Positions 12,285-26,639 are shown, counted from the stretch's first letter. The stretch: DNA of 64,000 bases from Dimorphilus gyrociliatus (GCA_904063045.1 CAJFCJ010000019.1:3416684-3480683), one strand, 5' to 3'. Numbers and translations are program-made. The notes: generated by a model not told the origin, from the letters alone.

Positions 12285-15200
12285 TTATAGACGATCAATA
12301 AAGTATAAATCAGAGTATTTAAGGCATACAGTTTGTTCTCCTACACTGACAAACACTTCGTCCGATGACATATTTTGTACAGTACCAAACATATACTCTC
12401 CATCAACATTAACAACAACGCTTTCGTTTATGCTATAGTCATTTTTCTTCATTAGAAACTTTTCCTGTTTACTGTGAACTTTTGATGAAGGTGAATTAGT
12501 TTTTGAAGAATCAACCTGTTTCACTCTAATATTTAATGCATCTAGTAGAATTTCAAATTCATTATCGTTTTCTGCAGTTAACAAAGACACTAAGTAAAGT
12601 GAACTACTTCCGAGTACACCCTCTAATATAGTGTCAGCCAGATAATGCACTATTTCGATAAGAGTCTGTTTATCAAACTCTTCTTTATTTTCGATGTATA
12701 GCATTCCCGAATCCCAAACACAACATTTTGATATTTCAGTTCCCTTTACAACTTTGGAATCAAGCATAAGTTGAGTTCGAACTCTTTTTACTGCCATTAT
12801 ATCAACGTTATGTAATATTTCATTTGTTCTTGATGAGTCAGCTTGAATAGAATTATGATATATTAAACGTTCCACCGCGATGTGGAATTTTGCGCTCTTT
12901 AAACGATTCGACAAAAACTTGACTAGTTTCGAATCTTTAGTAGCAGTTTTCCTCTCTTCCTCCATTAAAACTTCCCTCACTCTGTCGCTTAAAAGTTTAG
13001 GTCTAACTTTTACTGGCACATTTTTAATCAAATCTAGCGTTTGGTGAAGAGTTAGATTGACCTGAGTTAAATCAGATAATAATTTTATTTCTTTACATCC
13101 ATTTATCCTATTATAAAATGCTGGTGTGTCATTAAATACCAGTAGGTTTGAAGGTATCATTTCCATATCTTCGGAAGGAAGGTGAAACTCCTCCAACTCT
13201 GTCTCGCCTTTCTTAATTGAGAGTAGTAAGCCTTTTGTTGCTCTAAGAGCTAATTTAAATTCATTAGGCGTTAAAGGAAGTTCCAATTTTGCAATCTCAT
13301 TTAAACCATAGGAATACTGATTGGGAGTGGGACATTCCGTTGCACCAAGCATTTCAAAAAAGGTTAAAAATTCACCGAAAGACGGTGGTATTTTATGTAT
13401 GAAGTGATTCAGTTCATCGTCAACGTTATTGAAGCCGAGACAAGTACACCTGGCTTTTGTAACATGTGTTTCAAGGAAAACAATCTTGTTTTCAAACAAT
13501 AACTTTAGTAATTTTTCATTATCAGCTTCGTTTGGTAAGTGTTCTTGTAAATAGCTATAGCAACCTCTGAATACGCATTTTAAGATATGATTCTTTTCAC
13601 TCAATGAAAATTGTCTATTTCCAACGGCATTACTTAATTTCAATAAATGATTAACGACCATTTTACAAGTTGGATTTTCCTGGAAATTCAATGAAATTTG
13701 AAGCCTCTTAGCTCTAATTTTGTCCTCTATCGTATCGATAGGATTGGCCCAATTACGAACAAAAGATGCTTGTGTCCAACAGCAGTCGCTAAACTTGACC
13801 GGAAGGCACTTATTTAGAGAAGAATATTTATTTTCAGAGGGAATTGGTAAGAGATCAATAAAATCGTTATTAATAGGTGTTGTGCTAACGCATTCAATTT
13901 TGGACAATTCAGATCCAATATTTTCCACCTTATCAATGTTCATTTTTTCGTAAATATATTCCCAGAAAGTTAGGGATGCTTTTTCAGCATTTTCTCCATT
14001 CTTGAATTTTTCTTCTATGTCACGAGCAAAACCTAAAATCATCTTTTCATCTATGTCATTTTCACTTTTTAAACCTAAAAGTAAAAGAAATTCTTTCCAT
14101 TCACTTTTAGAGAAAGGTTTCAAATTTTCATAAGCCAAGAAGCTACTTGCTGAGAGTAGGCATTTGAAAATTGATACATCTTCATCGTAAAATTCGCAAA
14201 CCCTCTGCATACTCTCTTTTTCCGAATGATAGAATAGCGGTGTATCCATTAAGAATTTCACTAAATCTGATTTATCATTGTCGGTTATTTCTGGATTCTT
14301 TATACGATTGAATAAATAATTTAAATGTTTCATTCTTCCTTCGTCGGTCAAGAATTCGACATTTTTAAGTATAAAGTTTTGATAGACATCCAAATCAGAC
14401 AACTCACTTACCCCAATAGTTTTATGGAACTCTTCCAAATCGGGATTAGTTTTCAGGAATACTGTACCCGTTTTACTATGGAAAACTTCTGTATCATCAC
14501 TAGGGACTTGCGAAGGCAAAGTATAAACAAAAGCATCACTTAGACTAACTAATTCTCCTGCTGCCGTTAAATGTATAGGTAAATCTCTTAATCTCTCAAC
14601 ATCTTCCTCTAAAAACAGATCCTTCTTTTTTCTACCGAAATAAGAACATAAATTGTTTGTGTCACTCTGATTGAGGTTTGAAATTCTATCTTTTCTCTCA
14701 CAGATAATATTCAAAACATTCCTAGCATCATCCTCGCATGCTATAAGACTTCTAACATATTCTATGTTCTGTTTAAGGACTCCTGAATTTAGCTTGGGAA
14801 CATTCAATTTCTTTAGGGCATTCGATAGGCCCTGCGTATCGTCTAGTCTAAAATCAAAAGCAATGTTCTTTGCCATGCTTGGTTGCATTAGTATCTGTTT
14901 GCCTCCTTCTTCAGCTGGAATTAGAGCCCAATAATCTAATGGAGAAATAGTTTTCTTCATAGCTATTTCTTTTCTCGTGCTTCCAGACTCATTTATATCA
15001 GCTGCTGTTATCTGATCCATAGTTTCCAATGTCTCTTCTCCAATCATATTCCATAATGTAGTCATCCACTTCTTGGATGGAATATCATTCCATTCTACTG
15101 GATCTTGCACTTGGCAAAATTTCTCTTTAGAAAGTTGAAGATCAAGTAAATCTGCTACAAAGCTAATACTCATGGGCTTAATAACAGGCAAGTTCTTTGG

Positions 15201-18200
15201 AGAGCTTTTATAAACTGCATCCCAAAGTATTGGATGAATGAACATTGACTTGGATCCAGGTAATAGCTCCATATAAGTCGGAATAAATACTGGTTTCGCT
15301 GAATCAAAAGTCCTCAATATGTTATCTGCTGTCAAAAGTAGAGGAACGCAGTCCAACCTGTACCAGAACGATTCAGCACTTGAACAGTATACAGAGAGTT
15401 CTTTAATCGTTTCAATATCTTTAAATTTAGTATTATTCACTGGACAAGGGAGAGTAGCACCTATATCGCAAGATTCAGTAAAAGAAGAATAGGAAAAAAG
15501 AAACGTAAGTACACCGCTGGGCTCGTAAAAGTCTATGTCAGCATTTACTTCTTGTAGATGTCTCAAAACAAATTTCGGAGTAGCAACCAAACGTAGGCCA
15601 CAATCTATTAAAACATCTTTCATTATTTGTTCTTTAGTTTTTGGAACTTTCGCATTGTCGGCTGATTTGAAAAGAGATCTAACTCTGCCAAAGAACGATG
15701 GAACTCCTTCATTACTAGTAAGAGATTCAGAATCATGGGTAAAATATGCTTTCTTTCCTCCGATTGAATTTGCTACGGCTGGGAGCCACGTTATAAACGA
15801 CTGTTGTGGTGCTTGATTTGGTTCATCATCGGCAATTTGAACACAAGGAAAGAACGGAGATTTCTCTTCCTTAACTAGTTCATAGAAGGATGTAACAAGT
15901 TCATTTAGAATATTATCTTCAGAAGCTTTTGGCCAAAATTCATAGAAAGCCTTCATTGAACTCTCAATCAAGGCTTTACTACAACCTGGAACGACAAGCG
16001 CAAAATTATCACTCATTGTATGCCCCAATCCTCTCATCCTTAAACACGAGATTAGTTCAATATAAGACGGTGCTAATACGAATCGTTGAAGCATTTGATT
16101 CCAATCTGCTCCCAAGCCTTCTTTTGCCAAGTTTAATCTGTTTTCATGCTCAAGAACAAAATGAGCATTTACATGTACTGGAAGACTGGTTGAAAGCGGT
16201 AGGGGCAGGAAGCAAAATATTTTACGATTACCACTTTGGACAGCCAATTCTCCCCTTACAGTTTTCTTTAAAAGACAAGCCAGAGAGCCTCTCGGTATTA
16301 TCTTTTTCAATTCTCCGTTTATGAAAGCTTCTTCAATGTTTTGCGGAACCATCGTACCAAAGCCAAATCTTTGTGACACAAACCAAGTTTGTTCTCTTTC
16401 CAAGCTATCTTTCATCATCAAACTGTAACAAACGTGTTCCACTTCTATTTTATTTATATTCGAAGGGTTGCGCTTCAAGTCAGCGACTCCAATGTGATAT
16501 TTATCATAATAGTCACTTCGAAGTCTTTCGTCCTCGGGACTAAGAAACGACTTTACAATATATTCATTAGTTTTATACCCAGAAACTGCAATATCAAAGA
16601 AAGTAATTTTCTTTAAATTTTTTGCAAAGAGAAGTAAATCAGTTGCTATATTCTTTAATCTATCGATAATTGTTTGAACTTCTTCAACAGTAGTTTCTAC
16701 TTTTGATATTATAGAAGTTCGAGCCATATCAGCTGTTCTTAAAGGGAATCTGAAGATTGTGGCATTCTCTTTATCGAGAAGTTTAAAAGGTGCAAAAACG
16801 TCAGGGAAATCGTGTTGAACTGATGCAACATCATCAAACCGAAGACCTGGATCACTTGATGTTGATCCTGGTATATAACGGCAATGAGGATCAAAAACGC
16901 ACAAAGTTTTCTTGCATTCAATGCTAGTTAATAATACAGGAACATCAGTTAAATGATAGACGCTGCTAAATCCAACACCATATTGACCGAAACTGTCTGG
17001 ATCTTCCAATTTACTACCCTCACCAAACTGCTGGATACCATAAAGGTCTTTGTCCGTAAATTGCTGATTGTTAAACACCATAAGAGCTGGACCTTGTAAT
17101 TTACGCCATTCATCTCCAAATACCAGCTTGCTTTGATGCATCCGATAATCTAGAACTATTTGTATTTCGGTGGCTTTTGCATCATCAGCATTTTGAACGA
17201 GTTCATACAAAATTCTCTCATCTTTTGGGATATTACGGATGAGTCTCTTTATAGAGCTTGTGAATTTTTCCTTCTGACCAAATGGCAATGACTTTGCATA
17301 ACGTCTTACTGCTTCACCCCTTGTTGTTCTTACTCCTAAAAAAGCTGCCGTCGAATGAGACAATTTTGGGTGAGCTAATGAACCATTGATCCCTTTCATC
17401 CAAGGACAATCATTAACAACAAGAGATCTTCCTTCTCTCAGAATTCCTTCATTATCGGGTACATAGATTGTTCCACTAGTCTTTTCCACTTCTTCTAGGC
17501 TTTTATTGCTAACTTCCAAAAGCGATGATAGACTATTAGTTAATGCCAAGCTTACTAGTAGGTCTTTGTCGCACAGAGGTTTGTCTTCGGAGTTATTTTT
17601 TAGCTCGGTCAAGCTGTTTGCAAAATCTTCGATCTCGAATGATTCACGTACTCCGCATAATAGAAGTAAACTATGACAATCTTTTACACCATCTGGTATT
17701 CTGTATAAATAAGGAGAGCAATCTTTGTCTAAACGCATTGCAACCTTACACGGATTAACCAAATTGTTGTCAACAAAGATAGATTGCTGTACGCTAACAT
17801 TGTTTATAAAATAATCTTCAAACTTAGTCTTATCTTCTTCATTTAAATTCGGGTAAACCTGATTTAACGACCGCAAAGTTCTCAACCAGCATATCTCTAG
17901 TTCTTTCCTTTCTTTTTCGTTTAATTTATCAAATGAACAATGTAAAATATTTTCAAACTGCTTTTGCAGTAGTTCCCAGGAGCACTTTTTCTTAATAAGA
18001 CGTAAGAAGCTTTTCAAACGAGTACTAAAATTTTCCAAATTTCCAACACTTTCTTCAACAATGGGTGCAACGCTTCCTAATCGTTTCTCATCCTCCTTTT
18101 CATAGATTTCTTCAGGTGTAAACAATTTTGATTTTTCATCTGTTATAAACCATTCAAGAGGATAATTTTCTGGTTTCTTTCTGGCTATCAAAAAGGGTAT

Positions 18201-21200
18201 ATTTTGCACAGCGTCCATAGCAAATCCCAGACCAACATCATTGTTCGGATTGTACGTTCTTCTAAGTTTCATTTCAAGGAAAGATATTATTGAGGAAATT
18301 CTGTCCATCCGATGTTGCTCATTTTCTATTCTCTCTACAGTTTTCAGTCGATCTATAGTCTCCTCCCAAGAAATATCATTCGATCGCATGCCTAGTTTCT
18401 GAAGGAGTCCTAAGGAATATGCTTCGTTCAGTTCTTTTCCGTTGGGAAATCTATTATCACTTTCATCATACAACTTCGCCAACTCTTGGGTCGGATTAAT
18501 TAATTCGCAAGGTTTCTTTAAAATCTTATTAGGACCAGCAGGTATACATGCAAAGGCTGATATTAAGGCATTGATTTCTCCATCATTCAAACGAAGTGCA
18601 AAGCATATCATTGTATAAATATCTTCTTCCTCTAGAATGCCAAGATTCTCAAAAAAATACTCCTTAAAAAATTTTGAAATAGTAATCAAGCGCTCTTCAA
18701 TTATATACTTCTTTCCTGTTTTCCTTAAAGCTTTCATTAATAACACAGATAGCTTAACAACGTGAAAATCCTTCAAGACAGTTTGAATGATAGACGTACA
18801 AGCAGTTTCAATTATTTCACTCTTTTGCAATTCGTCTACCAGAAATAGCGAATTATTTAAATAAACAGTCTTTCCATTTTTTTCCAAAAGTGGAACTTTT
18901 TCTAAGCAGGCTACGTTATTGTAAAATGCTTGGATAAGTGGTTCCAAATACATTGGAAGATGCGGTACATCACTTGGCCATAGAGAATATAGTTCGAATG
19001 AAAACTCACTAGGTAGGAGACGTCGTACATCCTCTATAGCTTTCATGTACACTCTATTGACAGCATCTTTAAGCAGCAGTTCATTCCAAAGCACCTTAAT
19101 ATTTTCCTTATCATCGATTGTCTTATAATTTAAGCTTCGTCTGTTTGATTGAACAGAAAAGAGTGCATTAATTTGAACAGGAAGTTTTGAATGTATCGGA
19201 AGTGGAAGAAAACAAAATAGTTGAGAGTTCTGTAGTGCGATTGGAACAAAATTACTTTCAACTTTTTGGAGAGCAATTGCAACCGAGCAAGCAGAATTAA
19301 ATCCGTATTGTGTATTCTCCAAGGATAGCGTGAGACTCTCTTCAATACCCATACCACATCTAATTAGCCAAAAATCATCTGCTGATGCCTTCGTATTTAA
19401 TAGTAATGCATTGTTATTGGTTTTTAATGTTTTATTAGTGCTATCATCATTCGTCTTATTTTCTTCTGAAGCTTCCGAGTTGTTCACTTCAACTTCCTTT
19501 TCTTTATCAGTTATGCTAGGATTTTCATCCTGTTTTCCATCATAAATCAAACCACTCTTAAATGACATCTGTAGAATATAAGACCATTGGAAATTATTCA
19601 AGTTTGATTGTCTTTTATTCTTTAAGAAATCAGCTGAGTTTTTGAGCAAGGAAGAAACATTTCGCAACAACTCTCGATCATCTGAAAAATTGAAATCAAC
19701 TGGTGGTGGAGCTAAAATTACTTTACATGATTTTGAAACTTCAAATATTTTAGATATATCTTCAGTAGTTCCATCTTTCTTTAAATGATGTAATTCTATT
19801 TTTGTTACACTTTGTGTAAAAAGGAGTAAACTTTGAGCATGATCGATGAGCAAATTTAACAACACTCTCATTTGATTTTCATCATAAAACTTTGAACTTA
19901 TCTCCGATTGAGCAGCCTGAAGTTTTGTTCTAAGAGGCAGACGGAACAAGGTTCCTGAAAATTTATGTGATTTCTCCGAACATATTTTACATCCAAATAT
20001 ATCTTGATAAGTATGAAATTGATGAGGAAGCTTTTTCAGGAGAGCTCTTGAATTCTTTATTGCTATTTTAATACCAGGTTTTGTACAGTCTCTTACTGCT
20101 TTTCTTAAATATTTCAAGTGGGGATCGAAAATAACAAGATGATCGTTAGAGACACAGCTAGGAACATCAGTTAGATTGTAGACTGCATTAAATCCTAATC
20201 CAAACTTTCCAACTTTATCCGTTCTCTCCAGCTTTGTTGCCCCTCCCAATTGTGTAATTGCCTTGAAATCATTATCACTGAACTTGGCATTATTGTAAGA
20301 CCAAAAAGCTGGTCCTTGGCATTCACTCATTCTTTCATCCAACAAGTACTGTCTATAACTTTCGTTCTCTCTTTCGTCATAAAGAAATTTTACAACTGTT
20401 GCTCCAGCATCATCAGCATTTTGAATCAACTCTTTTGGAACAGCTAGTCCATCTGTATAATCGTCTAAAAGCGCTTTAAGTCGGGTTGTTAACGGTTCAG
20501 ATTGCCCAAATCCGGTAAAGCAAAGTTCCTCAGCATCTAACATTCTACTCATTAAAGTTGGAACATTTAATGCCTCACAAGTTGTTGCAGGCAGTAAATT
20601 GTGAGCCAATTTTATATCATCACCCTCGTCAATAGCCATATCAAAGCCTTGTCTGAGCCAGTCAAGATCACAGTAGCTTGTCTCTTCAATAGGAAAAAAT
20701 TGAAAGCCCTGTTGATGATTTACGGGAATAAGGATAAATTTTTGAAGTTGACCTTTAGCTTCCTCCAAATCTTTCATATAGTTTAGTATATCAATTGTCA
20801 TTTGTAAGTTTTGTTTATAATCAAATTGTCCATCTTGACATTGTTTCATCTTATTCGACATTCTATGTTGAACTTTCAGTAAAGTTTTTATCGAACATTT
20901 TGATTCAACCCCTAATTCTTTAAGAATTTTTATATATTTCAACATCTCCGATGGGCAAAAGAAACAAAAAGGTTCTAGAGTAACTTGAAATTTTTCTAAA
21001 ACCATCAAATCTACGGAACAAAATCCATCACCACTCCATAAAAACTGAGTAAAGTTTAAATCTTCTAAAGCTTTCCTTAGCTTTTCAACGGGTTTTGAAA
21101 AAATAAACTCATAAACGTTGATAATCAATGGCAAATAGTTAACTTTTTCCTCGGAAATATAGCAATTCTTGATGTTTTGTAAGTGTTTTATGACCACATG

Positions 21201-24200
21201 AAGAGGTGGTTCCTTCTCAATACCCAAGTTGTCTTCTAACTCAGTTGATAAATTTTTACTTGTAACATTTGAGACAGATCCACAAATTCTGCTCCATCTT
21301 CTTCCATAAACTTCTGTTGGTTTTGATAGGTAATTATCTTGTTCAGCCTTCCATTTCAGAGATTTCGGATAATTGTCTGGAGGCAATTGACAAATTGGAA
21401 TAAATCGCGATTTTTTCAAAGTAGACAAGCTGCTTTTGAAGCAAGAATTTGAAGATAATTTTATATTTCTTTCCAAAAAGAGGGTAATTGCAATAGCTTT
21501 ATTTAAAATATCCTGTTTCATAGTACAACTATTTTCTAGATCTTCATTCACAGTATTATTTGTCAAGTTTGATTTATTCTTCACACTTTCATCTTCAATT
21601 AAAAGCTGGTTTACACAGTATATTGCTTCTAAAAGATCCTCAGCCGTAATGTTCTTTTCTCCTTTTAATCCTAATCTACGCAGAACACTTCTAGAATTAT
21701 CTTCTGCATACAATCCTATTGGAAAAAGTTTTTGAAGAGCAAAAATGCTCCTCACCGTTTCACTTGAATCATCAAACGCCTCTGATGGAGTAAGAAACGT
21801 TTGAGAATCAGTTTTGACACATGGAACTGTTGCTAAAGTAGCACAAAATTCTTTAGATTTCGAATATTCGTTAAATTTTTGGACAATATACAGAAAGAAT
21901 GCTTCAACCTCGTCCGGTTGATATGTATTAGTACTCATCGCAGGTAGAACTAGTTGTACTAAAATATCAGTTATTTGAATAACTTGAACATTACACATTC
22001 TTGCCAAAATGGATGCATTCTTGTCTGCGACGTTGATATGAGGTGAAAACATCTGAATAGGAAGTTTTTCAGCTGGTGCGGCTTTTGAAACTTCACATGC
22101 TGTGACAACGAAAGGTTTATTCCCAACTGTTTCAAAAAGAGGCATATTTTTTAAAAGTTCTATATGTTTCGATTGAATTTTTTGAGTTCGATTCGAGACT
22201 ATCCACTCTCTAAATGCCTCTCTCTCTTCAGACGTACAATTCTCCCTAATATTATCTCTCCAGGAATTTTTATCACAACTTTGCGAAGATGAATAAAGAG
22301 CCTCCATAATATCTTCGAATACTGGTAGTTTTACATAATTGCCTAGCATTAGAGGATGAGATGCTACGAAATTTGGAATTCCCTCCAAAATACAAAGCCC
22401 TGATTTTTCTAAGAAGTATAATACTTTTTCGGGCAAAGTAATACCCATAGCTGATTTTAACAGAGTTAAAGGACCAGCATCTAATTTTAGTAATCGCGTT
22501 GAATTATCGTCAGACTCTAGAAGAATAATTGGAAGTTTTTCGAAATTGGACAAATCTGTCGAAAATTCACGGCATAAATGTTTCCAAAGGTTTTCGAACC
22601 ATTCAGCATTTAAAACAGACTGGTATAATGTTAGAATGTCCTGCTTTTCTTGCCTAAATACGCAGTTATTTTCCAATAAAACTTGCTTAATAAGAAAACT
22701 GAGATTACTCTTCTTACAATCCGTCAACTGTAGAGATCCTACAAAAGATAAGCTCATTTTCAATTGTCTTTATAAAAGTAGGGATAAATACCTTCTTTAC
22801 ATATCCTTTTTAGCGCTTCGTAGAGAGACGTGTCAATATCATCTCGAACTAGCAAATGATCGATGCCAAGAAATAATTTCCTAGGATCGTTTTTCTCCAT
22901 AAGAAATATGGATTGATTTTGGCTTGATTTTGGAAGAAAAGTAGTAAACGAGCCATTTTTTAGCGGTAACAAAGGCAAATTAATCAAACTATTATAATCA
23001 TGATCTTTAACAACATATTTGAGTACCAATAATTTTGAGGAACAATCAAATTTTTGTTCAAAATTCTTTTGCTTCAAAATAACTCTTCTAACCAAGTCTG
23101 GAGTTATCATAAATAAATCATTGTTATAAAATGTACTGAGAGCATGTAATATATGTTCTGGAGCTTTTACCACAGGAACCTGACAATCAAGAAGAAGTCT
23201 GCGTACACCTAACACGACCGTGCTTTCGTCTTTCATACAATCGAAAATAGCTTCTTTTATGTGCAACCATTTACCATTCAAGACTTCAGAGAAGAGGAAT
23301 GATTCTTTAAATAAAGTCTGATAAAAAGGTTGTAAGATAATTTTCCAATGATCAAAAACTAATCTTAAATCTGGTAAGGAACTTAAAATATCTTCGACAT
23401 TTAACTGACCCATTTTGTTACTTTCGATTGCTTTTAAAATCATTGTGCAATAACATTGCGGTAGCATCTGTCCAAGTAAATATCTATTCCATAACAGATC
23501 TACATCTGTTTTTAATAGCTTTTGATTTGGATGACTAGACCACTTTAGGTGACGTCGATTTTGACTGACGGCAAAATGCCCATTAACATGAATGGGTAGA
23601 CCACTAACAGTTTTCTGTTCGGAAGGTAGGGGAAGAAAACAAAAAACTTGTCCAGTAACATCTCTCTCACTAGTTACAATAGGCATTGCAGTGCCAACGA
23701 TCGGTATATATTTGTGCCCAACATTTTTTAATAAGTCTTTCAATTGTTCGTCTTGAATTTTCGAAGAGAATTTTTCAGTAATAAAATAAGATTGTTTATT
23801 CTTTGCGTTGCTTTCATAATCTATAGTTTCAATTGTTCCCCTATACGTTTTTAGAAAATCAATATTTCGCACCAAATTCAGTTTTATAGCTTGTTTAAAT
23901 TTCCAAGTCTCTTCATCCAAGTTTACTTGAAATATTGTCCTTATAGTTGAATTTTGCCTGACGCATAATTCGATCTTTTTTATATTTTTCAGAAATATTA
24001 AGAGCAAATGCGCATCTTGTTTAAAACTCTGAAATAAATTGAGGATTTTCGTAGAACCATAAACAGTTTTTGATAGAGCTGATGGAATCTTCCTTAGAGG
24101 AAATCTGAAAAGTGTTCCTGAATAATTTCCGCGTTTGAAATTCTCCTCATTACATCCAAATATGGATTTAAATGGTTTAAATTGGCTGGGATATTGATTC

Positions 24201-24749
24201 ATTTCTCTATTCCTTTCGTCAATGTTCCAACAATATCCTGTTGTCGCCTCTCCATCAAAAGTAAAATATTTTTCGTGGGGGTCAATGTATGCTAGTTTAT
24301 TCTTACTGATAACAGACGGCAGATCAGTCATATGAAATACAGATTTGAAGCCGAGACCAAAACGCCCAACTTTAAGTGGATCTTTTTCTTTTACGCTGTC
24401 TTGCAGCATACGAATTCCTAACCAATCTTTGTTTGTAAACGTTGCATCATTAAAAGCATAAAGCGCGGGTCCCTGAAAATTCGATAAATCAGGATGTTGA
24501 AATTCTTTTAGATTCGATGAGTCATAATTCGTTTCATCATAGAGGAATTTAATGGTAGTTGCACCAGCATCTTCTGCATTCTGAAGCAACTCCTGCAATA
24601 TACATATGTCGTTAAAAAAGATGGATTCTAGTGAACCGAGATAATACTTTTAATATTTGACCATCATCAGGATATTGATCCAAAATTGACTTTAATTGAC
24701 GAATAAGACTTGGTCTTATGATGGAGAATTCTTCTTCTCTTCCAGCCAT
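12285..24749 (-). CDS. Giant sacsin-like protein with three sacsin repeat (HSP90-type ATPase) modules
   Basis: Three exons: 24648-24749 (34 codons), 22792-24592 and a single 10,454-nt exon 12285-22738. They give 4118 residues. The two introns are 55 and 53 nt; the second restores the frame between what look like two separate ORFs. Three sacsin-repeat regions each open with a GHKL/HSP90-like ATP-binding signature: ELLQNAEDAGAT (about residue 35), ELIQNADDAGAT (about 1400) and ELVQNADDAKAT (about 2475). Each is followed by a glycine box (VGRFGLGFKSVFH, VGKFGLGFNAVYN, FGQYGVGFSSVYH) and an LPLR/FPLR segment. Human sacsin (4579 aa) links HSP70 chaperoning, mitochondria and intermediate filaments, and also carries ubiquitin-like, J and HEPN domains. 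I recognise none of those here. The C-terminus has a short beta-rich segment (VVNVDGEYMFGTVQNM). The sacsin-repeat assignment is sure; one-to-one orthology to SACS is not. Confidence 0.9.
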
Positions 24750-24894
24750 GATTCTTGATAACTAACACCTAAAACCGTTTTATTTATTAAGAATATGCAT
24801 TTAATGGTGCCCTACGAGTTTTTCATATTTCGCCCTATATTATAGTGTACGCTATCTGCGTCATTCAAATGTTATATATAACTAATAAAATTAA

Positions 24895-25300
24895 ATGCTC
24901 TCTCTTTGGTTGCAGAATACTTTATTAAAACTGATGATCAGATTTAGCAGTAAAAAACCGATTGTCAATTTAAAATGTTTTAAGTATTATTTAAGTAAAA
25001 GAAATACTTACAATAGTAGAAATTTTCGTCAATTAATTTATAAAAGCAGGAACATTCCTTTCCTAACAAGACAATCTAGCGTACAAAATATGTCGATTGA
25101 CAAATTCTCATATCCTAAATGTTGAATAATATTTCTTATTTCGTTCGTTTACAGAACCCTTAATACCAGTTGTCACAAAGTCAGAATATTTTGCAATTCC
25201 ATCACTTCCGTTTCGTAATCTGGCAGAGGGCGTTCAATTTAATATTCGTTTACTTCAAAGAATACCCTTAAGAATTTCTAAAACTGAGAAAAAGAACTAA
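24895..25300 (+). CDS. Small unrecognised protein, possibly mitochondrial
   Basis: Two exons, 24895-25120 and 25170-25300, join in phase 1 across a 49-nt intron to give 118 residues ending in TAA. Splicing at the earlier AG (after 25154) would create a stop codon, so the CAG at 25167-25169 is preferred. The N-terminus is hydrophobic, then rich in Lys, Arg, Asn and Ser with few acids (RFSSKK, KRNTYNSRNFRQL), as in mitochondrial import sequences. The C-terminal half (PSLPFRNLAEGVQFNIRLLQ) looks like folded protein. The first ATG-equivalent codon and the true start are uncertain. It is divergent from the sacsin-like gene (145 bp). Family not recognised. Confidence 0.5.
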
Positions 25301-25460
25301 ATGCTTAAAGCTTTGAACTCTTTAAAAAGATCAGGTATGCAGATAATTACTTAATGAACACAAATGTATAAATACCGCTACACAGTTTTTATAGTCCCAA
25401 TTCCAATTATTTTTAACCAACAACTGTTTTTAGTTTGAATACATCTGCTGCAATAGAAAT

Positions 25461-26639
25461 ATGTCAGCGTCTAACATTTTGCAAAGTATCCGTCAATGCG
25501 TTCCCGTTTTAAGTGAAAATCTATATAAGGGAAATTGCGGTCGTTTGGGAGTAGTTGGAGGATGCAGAGAATATACCGGTGCGCCTTATTTTGCAGCAAT
25601 AACCATTTTAAAAATGGTTAGATAACAAAATATTTAATTTTTTGACATTATTAATAAAGTAATATTTGAAAGGGAGGAGACTTGAGTCATGTTTTTTGTG
25701 CCGAAGCGGCTGCTCCCGTCATCAAATCTTATTCTCCAGAACTTATAGTACATCCTGTTCTGTAAGAATTATACTTCAGTATACTTCATAGCTCATTACT
25801 TGCTTATTTCCTCAGTGATTCACCTGATGTTGACAGTGAAATAAAGAAATGGATACCGAAATTGCACTCAATAGTCATAGGGCCAGGGTTAGGACGCGAG
25901 GAAAAGCTGTTAAATACAACATCGAAAGTAATTGAAGCAATAAGAACACTTGAAAAGCCTATGGTTATTGACGCCGTTTGTATATTCTATAAGCCTCTCT
26001 CTTTGTTTAATTTGGATATATCTTATCTGTAGGATGGAGTTTATTGTATATCAGACCGCTTAAATTTAGTCAAAGATAATAAGAATCTAATCCTAACTCC
26101 TAATGCTGTTGAATTCAATAATCTTTTCCAGAAAGTTGTAAGTTTGTTGCCAGTTGTTTATATTTAAATTCTAAAGTTTAAAACAAACAGCATGGTAGAA
26201 AATTTGAAGGTGATGAAGGTCTTGATGAAGCTGTTAAAAGTACATGCTTGGCTCTAGGTGGTGTAACTATCGTCAGAAAAGGTGCAGAGGACGTTATTTC
26301 TGATGGGACGCATAGTAAGAATCTTAGTAAGATTGGAAAATGTAATATTATTGTATTTCATATTACATAGCTCTTAGATGTAGCGAAAAGGGTAGTACTA
26401 GACGATGTGGTGGTCAAGGAGATCTTCTCTCTGGGTCTATGGCTCTATTTCTCGCTTGGATTTCTGCTTCGAAAAATAATCTTCCACTTCCAGCAACCGT
26501 CCTAGCAGCGTTTGGAGGTTGTGTATTAACAAGACAATGTTCCCTTGCGGGATTTAAAAGGTTTGGTAGATCAATGACGACGACTGACATGATAAGCTGT
26601 ATTCATGAGTGTTTTGAAAAGACCTTTGAACATAAGTGA
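25461..26639 (+). CDS. NAXD: ATP-dependent (S)-NAD(P)H-hydrate dehydratase
   Basis: Six exons: 25461-25616, 25673-25761, 25816-25975, 26033-26137, 26191-26314 and 26371-26639. They give 300 residues. The enzyme repairs hydrated NADH/NADPH (NADHX/NADPHX) using ATP. Conserved blocks match vertebrate NAXD closely: [54 protein letters not shown], the catalytic/anion-hole GGQGDLLSG and [14 protein letters not shown]...GRSMTTTDM. It belongs to the ribokinase-like YjeF C-terminal family. No clear mitochondrial presequence precedes the domain from this ATG. The partner epimerase NAXE is not in the window. Confidence 0.95.

Noticed and set aside
12400-22700. Many plus-strand ORFs of 60-130 codons inside the sacsin-like exon
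   Set aside because: Antisense shadows of a very long coding exon; none has a recognisable domain or splice structure.
22739-22791. Apparent frameshift splitting the sacsin-like gene into two proteins
   Set aside because: A 53-nt GT...AG intron restores the frame exactly and removes the in-frame stop; the second ORF has no ATG at its extreme 5' end (TTG).
22801-22809. ATATCCTTT on the plus strand, a perfect AT-AC U12 donor
   Set aside because: It is antisense to the sacsin-like coding exon and no plus-strand exon precedes it.
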